This document shows, in pieces, positions 59,867-64,000 of a stretch of DNA of 64,000 nt; positions within the stretch are counted from its first letter, which is position 1, and each line of letters opens with the position of its first letter. Made by a program: the position numbers and the translations under genes. Origin of the DNA: Bifidobacterium pseudolongum subsp. globosum (GTDB lineage Bacteria; Actinomycetota; Actinomycetes; Actinomycetales; Bifidobacteriaceae); contig NZ_JGZG01000005.1 of NCBI RefSeq assembly GCF_000741295.1, positions 1 through 64,000 of the forward strand. Direction: 5' to 3'. The notes below the pieces were generated by a model. The model saw only the letters and a list, made by a program, of their open reading frames with translations, did no database searches and was not told where the DNA came from.

Positions 59867-60001
59867 GTGAGCGCCAATAAGAACTTTCAAGACCAGCACC
59901 GTGAGGGGCACAGCCATGATGCCACGCGCATCGTGGCCATTGTGGTTGCCGTCGCACTGATGCTGAGCTTCGCCGCGCCGTTCGTATTCGCCGGTCTTTG
60001 A
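59867..60001 (+). CDS. 44-residue single-pass membrane protein, unknown function
   Basis: A GTG at 59867 opens a 44-residue frame: a polar His-rich N-terminus (FQDQHREGHSHDATR) followed by one hydrophobic helix (IVAIVVAVALMLSFAAPFVF) and a short end. The -10 TATACT (59852-59857) lies 9 bp before the GTG and a weak TTGGCT -35 lies 15 bp further up, so it would be leaderless. There is no homologue I recognise. Small membrane proteins of this type are common in actinobacteria; it sits between dapD and prfB. Confidence 0.5.
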   Translation: MSANKNFQDQHREGHSHDATRIVAIVVAVALMLSFAAPFVFAGL

Positions 60002-60143
60002 CCACGCGGGCCACTGTGACGCCCCGCGCGCCAGTCGCCACATTCACCGTCGATCCGTGCCCTATCGGGGCCGTGAGACAGGCCGTAAGGCCCATCACCA
60101 CAGCTGAACAACACGAACGAATCATCATAGAAGCGAGAACATC

Positions 60144-61274
60144 ATGGCAGAATTCGATTACACCCAGGCCATCGCCGACGCGCGCGCGAAGTATGAATCC
60201 ATCGCGCTCGCGCTCGACATCGACCGTATGAAGCAGCAGGAACAGGACCTGGAGGTGGAGGCGAGCGCCCCCGGCCTGTGGGACGACCCGGAGAACGCGC
60301 AAAAGATCACGTCCAAGCTCTCCGCCGTGCAGTCGCAGCTCAAGCGGCTCGCGAGCGCGCAGCAGCGCATCGAGGACGTGGAGACGCTTGTGGAGCTCGG
60401 CCAGGAGGAAAACGACGCCGACACGCTGAGCGAGGCGCAGAACGAGGTCGAGGGCATTCAGAAGGACCTCGACGACATGGAGATCCAGACGCTCATGGAC
60501 GGCGAGTACGACGAGCGTTCCGCCGTGGTGACGATCCGCTCGGGCGCCGGCGGTGTGGATGCCGCGGACTTCGCGCAGATGCTGCTGCGCATGTACCTGC
60601 GTTGGGCCGAGCGCAACGGCTACAAGGCCAAGGTGATGGACACGTCTTATGCCGAGGAGGCGGGCATCAAATCCGCCACGTTCCAGGTGGACGCGCCGTA
60701 CGCGTACGGCCGGCTTTCGGTGGAGGGCGGCACGCACCGCCTGGTGCGCATCTCGCCGTTCGACAACCAGGGCCGCCGCCAGACGAGCTTCGCCGCGGTG
60801 GAAGTGGTGCCGCTCGTGGAAGCGACCGACCATATCGACGTGCCGGAAAGCGAAATCCGCGTGGATACCTACTGCGCGTCTGGCCCTGGTGGCCAGGGCG
60901 TGAACACCACGTATTCCGCGGTGCGCATCACGCACATCCCCACGGGCATTGTGGTGACGATGCAGGATGAGCGTTCGCAGATCCAGAACCGCGCCGCCGC
61001 GATGGCCGTGCTGCAGTCGCGCCTGCTGGTGCTGCGCCATGAGGAGGAAGCGAAGAAGAAGAAGGAGCTCGCCGGCGACATCAAGGCCAGCTGGGGAGAC
61101 CAGATGCGCTCGTACGTGCTGCATCCGTACCAGATGGTCAAGGACCTGCGTACCGGCTATGAGACCTCGCAGACCCAGGCCGTGTTCGATGGCGACATTG
61201 ACGAGTTCATCCAGGAAGGCATCCGTTGGCGCCACGAACAGCGCCGCGAGGCCGCCGAGGAAGCCGACGAGTAA
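60144..61274 (+). CDS. prfB: peptide chain release factor 2
   Basis: A 376-residue release factor for UGA and UAA. The SPF recognition motif is in RISPFDNQG, and the catalytic GGQ in [13 protein letters not shown]. The frame is continuous; the in-frame stop and shift site found near the start of many prfB genes is missing, as is normal for actinobacteria. The ATG follows GAAGCGAGAAC-type purine-rich sequence. It is followed by ftsE after 43 bp, and the order prfB-ftsE-ftsX is the usual actinobacterial one. Confidence 0.96.
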   Translation: MAEFDYTQAIADARAKYESIALALDIDRMKQQEQDLEVEASAPGLWDDPENAQKITSKLSAVQSQLKRLASAQQRIEDVETLVELGQEENDADTLSEAQNEVEGIQKDLDDMEIQTLMDGEYDERSAVVTIRSGAGGVDAADFAQMLLRMYLRWAERNGYKAKVMDTSYAEEAGIKSATFQVDAPYAYGRLSVEGGTHRLVRISPFDNQGRRQTSFAAVEVVPLVEATDHIDVPESEIRVDTYCASGPGGQGVNTTYSAVRITHIPTGIVVTMQDERSQIQNRAAAMAVLQSRLLVLRHEEEAKKKKELAGDIKASWGDQMRSYVLHPYQMVKDLRTGYETSQTQAVFDGDIDEFIQEGIRWRHEQRREAAEEADE

Positions 61275-61317
61275 CATTGGCCTCAGGAGCCTCGGACCAC
61301 CCGCGAATGGAGATGCC

Positions 61318-62535
61318 ATGGCGTTGATTTCGTTAGACCACGTAGACAAGATCTACCCCAATTCCACACGGCCTGCGCTCAAAGACATAGACCTGCACAT
61401 TGACCGCGGCGATTTCGTGTTCCTCGTGGGTGCGTCCGGCTCGGGCAAAACGTCGTTGCTGCGCCTGCTGCTGCGCGAGGAGGAGGCGACCGCGGGTGAG
61501 ATCCGCGTGGCCGGCTACGACCTGCGGCGCCTGCCCAACCGGCAGGTGCCGCAGTACCGGCGCTCGATCGGCATGATCTTCCAGGACTACAAGCTGCTGC
61601 CCAACAAAACCGTGTGGGAGAACGTGGCATTCGCGCTCGAGGTGATCGGCACGCCGCGTTCCGCCATCAAGTCGCTTGTACCGAAGGTCCTCAAGACCGT
61701 GGGGCTCACCGGCAAGGAGCACAACAAGCCGCAGGAGCTTTCGGGCGGCGAGCAGCAGCGCGTCACGATCGCGCGCGCCTACGTGAACCATCCGCAGATC
61801 CTGCTGGCCGACGAGCCGACCGGCAATCTGGACCCGACGACCTCGTTGGGCATCATGGAGGTGCTCGACGCGATCAACCGCACCGGCACCACCATCGTGA
61901 TGGCCACGCACAACGAGGAGATCGTCAACTCGATGCGCAAGCGCGTGGTGGAATTGCACAACGGCGACATCGTGCGCGACCAGGCGCAGGGTGTGTATGA
62001 TTCCGCCGAATACTTCCCGGACTCGCAGGTGGAGGCCAATGCGCAGCAGGCGCGCGCCGAAGCGCATATCGCCCCCGCCGAGTCCATCACCGTGCTCAGC
62101 GAGGCCAAGGACCGCAAGGAACGGCTCGCCAACGCGCAGTCGGTTGTGGACACCGTGAACCAGCTGTTGGCCAGCGATGTGAGCGACGCCGGCATCGAAC
62201 GGCTCGCCAAGAACATGCACACCGGCAAGACCGGCCGCTACGGCGAGGCGTTCACTCCGGTCGAAGAGACACTTACATGGGGCAGTGGCCTCACGCTGGA
62301 GGAACTGGCCCAGCAAGAAGCCGACCAGAAGGAGGCGGAAGGAAAGGCGCCAGAGGTCGCCGAGCCGTCCGAGAAGTCCGCAGTTTCAGCGGCTTCCGAG
62401 TCCGCTCCAGCCACGCCGCCGGCGCCGCCGACCCCTCCGCAGCCGAAGCATAGGGGCGCCCATGCAGCCCCACTGGCCCCGCCCCAACCACCGAAAACCA
62501 ACCCCACGCCTGACCCTCAGGAGACGCAGCAATGA
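61318..62535 (+). CDS. ftsE: cell division ATPase FtsE with long C-terminal extension
   Basis: FtsE is the ATPase of the FtsEX complex, which links division to wall hydrolysis without transporting a solute. The ABC domain (about residues 1-225) has Walker [10 protein letters not shown], signature [14 protein letters not shown], Walker [13 protein letters not shown] and the switch His in MATHNEEI. Residues about 230-405 are an extra region: an Ala/Glu-rich helical part, then a Pro/Ala/Lys tail. Usual FtsE is about 230 residues. The ATG lies in GGAGATGCC after prfB, and the stop overlaps ftsX by 4 bp (ATGA). Confidence 0.95.
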   Translation: MALISLDHVDKIYPNSTRPALKDIDLHIDRGDFVFLVGASGSGKTSLLRLLLREEEATAGEIRVAGYDLRRLPNRQVPQYRRSIGMIFQDYKLLPNKTVWENVAFALEVIGTPRSAIKSLVPKVLKTVGLTGKEHNKPQELSGGEQQRVTIARAYVNHPQILLADEPTGNLDPTTSLGIMEVLDAINRTGTTIVMATHNEEIVNSMRKRVVELHNGDIVRDQAQGVYDSAEYFPDSQVEANAQQARAEAHIAPAESITVLSEAKDRKERLANAQSVVDTVNQLLASDVSDAGIERLAKNMHTGKTGRYGEAFTPVEETLTWGSGLTLEELAQQEADQKEAEGKAPEVAEPSEKSAVSAASESAPATPPAPPTPPQPKHRGAHAAPLAPPQPPKTNPTPDPQETQQ

Positions 62536-63455
62536 GATTCCGGTTCATACTCACCGAAACATGGACGAGCCTGCGGCGCAATGTGCCGATGCTGCTTTCG
62601 GTCATGCTCGTCACGTTCATCTCGTTCCTGTTCATCGGCGCATCGCTGCTCACGCAGGCGCAAATCACCAAGGCGAAGGGCGATTGGTACGACAAAGTGG
62701 AAGTGGTGGTGTGGCTGTGCCCCGATGGCACGAGCCAATCTGCCAACTGCGCCACGGGCAAGGCCGCGACCACGCAGCAGATCAACGACCTGCAGAAGGT
62801 GATCCAGGACGAACTCGGCGACGACGTCTCTGAAACGCGCTTCCTGAGCCGGGAGGACTTCTACAAGCAATCGTTCACCAAGCAGTACCCGAACGGCGAA
62901 TACCAAGGACGCACGCTCACCGCGGCCGACATGCAGGATTCGCTGTGGTTGCGGCTTAAGAACCCCGAGAAATACAAGGTGGTCTCCGAAGTGCTGTCGG
63001 GGCGTGACGGCGTGGAAGAAGTCGTGGACCAACGCCAGATCTTCGAACCGGTGTTCGCTGTGCTCAACCGTGCCACCGCGGCCACGGCCATGCTGGCTGG
63101 TGTGATGGTCATTGTGGCGATTCTGCTCACCAGCACCACCATCCGCATGTCGGCGGCCTCACGCAGTGAAGAGACCGAGATCATGCGCCTGGTGGGTGCG
63201 TCGAACTGGACGATCCGTCTGCCGTTCGTGCTGGAAGGCGTGGTGGCCGCGCTCGCCGGCTCGATTCTCTCGTGCGTGTCGCTCGGCGTGCTCGTCAAGG
63301 TGTTCATCACCGATTGGCTCGCCAAATCGGTCACATGGATTCCGTACATCAACCAGACCACGGTCTGGATGATCACACCGGTGCTGATCGTGGGCGCCGT
63401 GCTGCTGTCGGTGATCGCCTCGTCGGTCGCTCTGCGCCGTTATCTCAAGGCGTAA
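62532..63455 (+). CDS. ftsX: cell division membrane protein FtsX
   Basis: The 307-residue membrane partner of FtsE. One helix near residues 23-43 is followed by an extracytoplasmic domain (about 44-180, with [11 protein letters not shown] holding two Cys) and three helices at about 190-215, 240-265 and 280-302. The cytoplasmic loop [26 protein letters not shown] is the family signature that docks FtsE. The first ATG overlaps the ftsE stop. The extracytoplasmic domain in actinobacteria activates a secreted coiled-coil hydrolase, and the next gene encodes a protein of that type. Confidence 0.95.
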   Translation: MRFRFILTETWTSLRRNVPMLLSVMLVTFISFLFIGASLLTQAQITKAKGDWYDKVEVVVWLCPDGTSQSANCATGKAATTQQINDLQKVIQDELGDDVSETRFLSREDFYKQSFTKQYPNGEYQGRTLTAADMQDSLWLRLKNPEKYKVVSEVLSGRDGVEEVVDQRQIFEPVFAVLNRATAATAMLAGVMVIVAILLTSTTIRMSAASRSEETEIMRLVGASNWTIRLPFVLEGVVAALAGSILSCVSLGVLVKVFITDWLAKSVTWIPYINQTTVWMITPVLIVGAVLLSVIASSVALRRYLKA

Positions 63456-63460
63456 CGTGC

Positions 63461-63496
63461 ACGGCGCGTCATGCTGTACAGCAAGCTGGCGCGCCG
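63461..63496 (+). terminator. nested hairpin after ftsX
   Basis: CGGCGCG (63462-63468) pairs with CGCGCCG (63490-63496), and the inner TGCTGTACAGCA (63472-63483) is itself palindromic. A TTTT run follows a few bases later. Termination is plausible but not strong. Confidence 0.45.
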
Positions 63497-63601
63497 CGTA
63501 TTTTGGAGATTGTGTAAAAGCCTCGGCACGGCTGGCACGAACCCGGGTGTTGCGCGCGGATGGGTGTTAGGGTGTTGACTATCGCAAACGAAAGGGTATG
63601 G

Positions 63602-64000
63602 ATGCTTCACGGTACCAAGAAATCCTCTGTGATCACCTCTGCTCTCTTGAGCATCGCGTGCGCGGCGTCGCTTGCCGTGGCACCGCTCATGCCGGTGCAG
63701 GTCGCACACGCGGACACATACAGCGACCTTATCAACGCGCAGAACTCGCAGCAGGCGAGCGCCCAGCGAGAAAGCGAACTACGTTCCCAGCTTGCAGGTG
63801 TGAGCAGCGACTTGGCTGACACGATTGTGCAGCTCGACGACCTGACGAACAACAAGATCCCGGCCGCACAGCAGAAGGTGTCGCAGGCCAACGCCGCAGC
63901 CGCGGCCGCCAAGAGCGAGGCGGATGACGCCGCTGAGCGTCTCAAGGCCGCACAGAAAGACAAGTCGGACCTCGAGGCGAAGATCAAGCAGACCGGCGAG
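63602..64000 (+). CDS. secreted coiled-coil protein, likely FtsEX-dependent wall hydrolase (3' end outside window)
   Basis: The first 133 codons of an exported protein. A signal peptide (KKSSVITSALLSIACAASLAVAPLM) ends at VAHA near residue 36. The mature part is a long coiled coil with heptad-like Ala/Gln/Leu spacing (NSQQASAQRESELRSQLAGV, KVSQANAAAAAAKSEADDAAERL). This is the architecture of PcsB, RipC and similar proteins, in which the coil binds FtsX and a C-terminal NlpC/P60 or CHAP domain cuts peptidoglycan. That domain would lie beyond the window, so the enzyme type is an inference. GAAAGG precedes the ATG. Confidence 0.75.
   Translation, partial: MLHGTKKSSVITSALLSIACAASLAVAPLMPVQVAHADTYSDLINAQNSQQASAQRESELRSQLAGVSSDLADTIVQLDDLTNNKIPAAQQKVSQANAAAAAAKSEADDAAERLKAAQKDKSDLEAKIKQTGE

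Noticed and set aside
60144-60300. Programmed +1 frameshift in prfB
   Set aside because: The reading frame is continuous from the ATG and no in-frame TGA or CTTTGA slip site is seen near codon 25.

Overview
The window looks like a stretch of a Bifidobacterium chromosome, most like B. animalis. The GC content is high, codon use is strongly GC-biased, housekeeping gene order is actinobacterial (dacB-tilS-hpt-ftsH and prfA-prmC-tsaC-wecA), and the xylose/arabinoxylo-oligosaccharide (AXOS) locus is laid out as I know it from B. animalis. The species is an inference. I see no rRNA, prophage or CRISPR array. One tRNA and one IS607-type insertion sequence are present.

Positions 1-7.5 kb hold the end of a D-Ala-D-Ala carboxypeptidase (dacB), then tilS-hpt-ftsH with overlapping genes. 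A long hairpin and a degenerate FolB-FolK fusion follow where other actinobacteria carry folE-folP-folB-folK, then a DUF3180 membrane protein and, on the other strand, tesB. Positions 7.7-16.1 kb are accessory: ettA, a frameshifted lipoprotein gene, metY, and a membrane-anchored HExxH metallopeptidase gene split by a 1.94-kb IS607 element (tnpA, tnpB). Removing the element restores the frame exactly. A small flavodoxin-fold oxidoreductase comes next.

Positions 16.2-34.3 kb form one carbohydrate locus. It holds xylA, three GH43 enzymes, a LacI regulator divergent from a three-gene ABC importer (binding protein and two permeases, no ATPase), an SGNH-type esterase overlapping a type-B carboxylesterase, xylulokinase, and a ROK repressor divergent from xylB. 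Together they would import decorated xylo-oligosaccharides, remove ester and arabinose side groups, cut the chain to xylose, and convert xylose to xylulose 5-phosphate for the bifid shunt. Related operator-like sites lie before xylA and between xylB and the ROK gene; a second palindrome set lies between lacI and the binding-protein gene.

Positions 34.5-64 kb are mostly housekeeping: an orphan YkoE-type ECF substrate component, a coiled-coil membrane protein, rpmE, a CAT-anticodon tRNA, prfA-prmC-tsaC-wecA, guaB, a lipoprotein, a large VWA surface protein, orn, a HAD phosphatase, a Pif1-like helicase, proS, a second SSB, pepO, a DUF308 protein, map, gltA, rlmH, dapD, a 44-residue membrane protein, prfB, ftsE-ftsX and the start of a secreted coiled-coil protein that is probably the FtsEX-controlled wall hydrolase. 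Many transcription units end in long perfect GC-rich hairpins, usually without a T-tract. Several genes have a -10 hexamer just before the start codon and no Shine-Dalgarno sequence, suggesting leaderless mRNAs.
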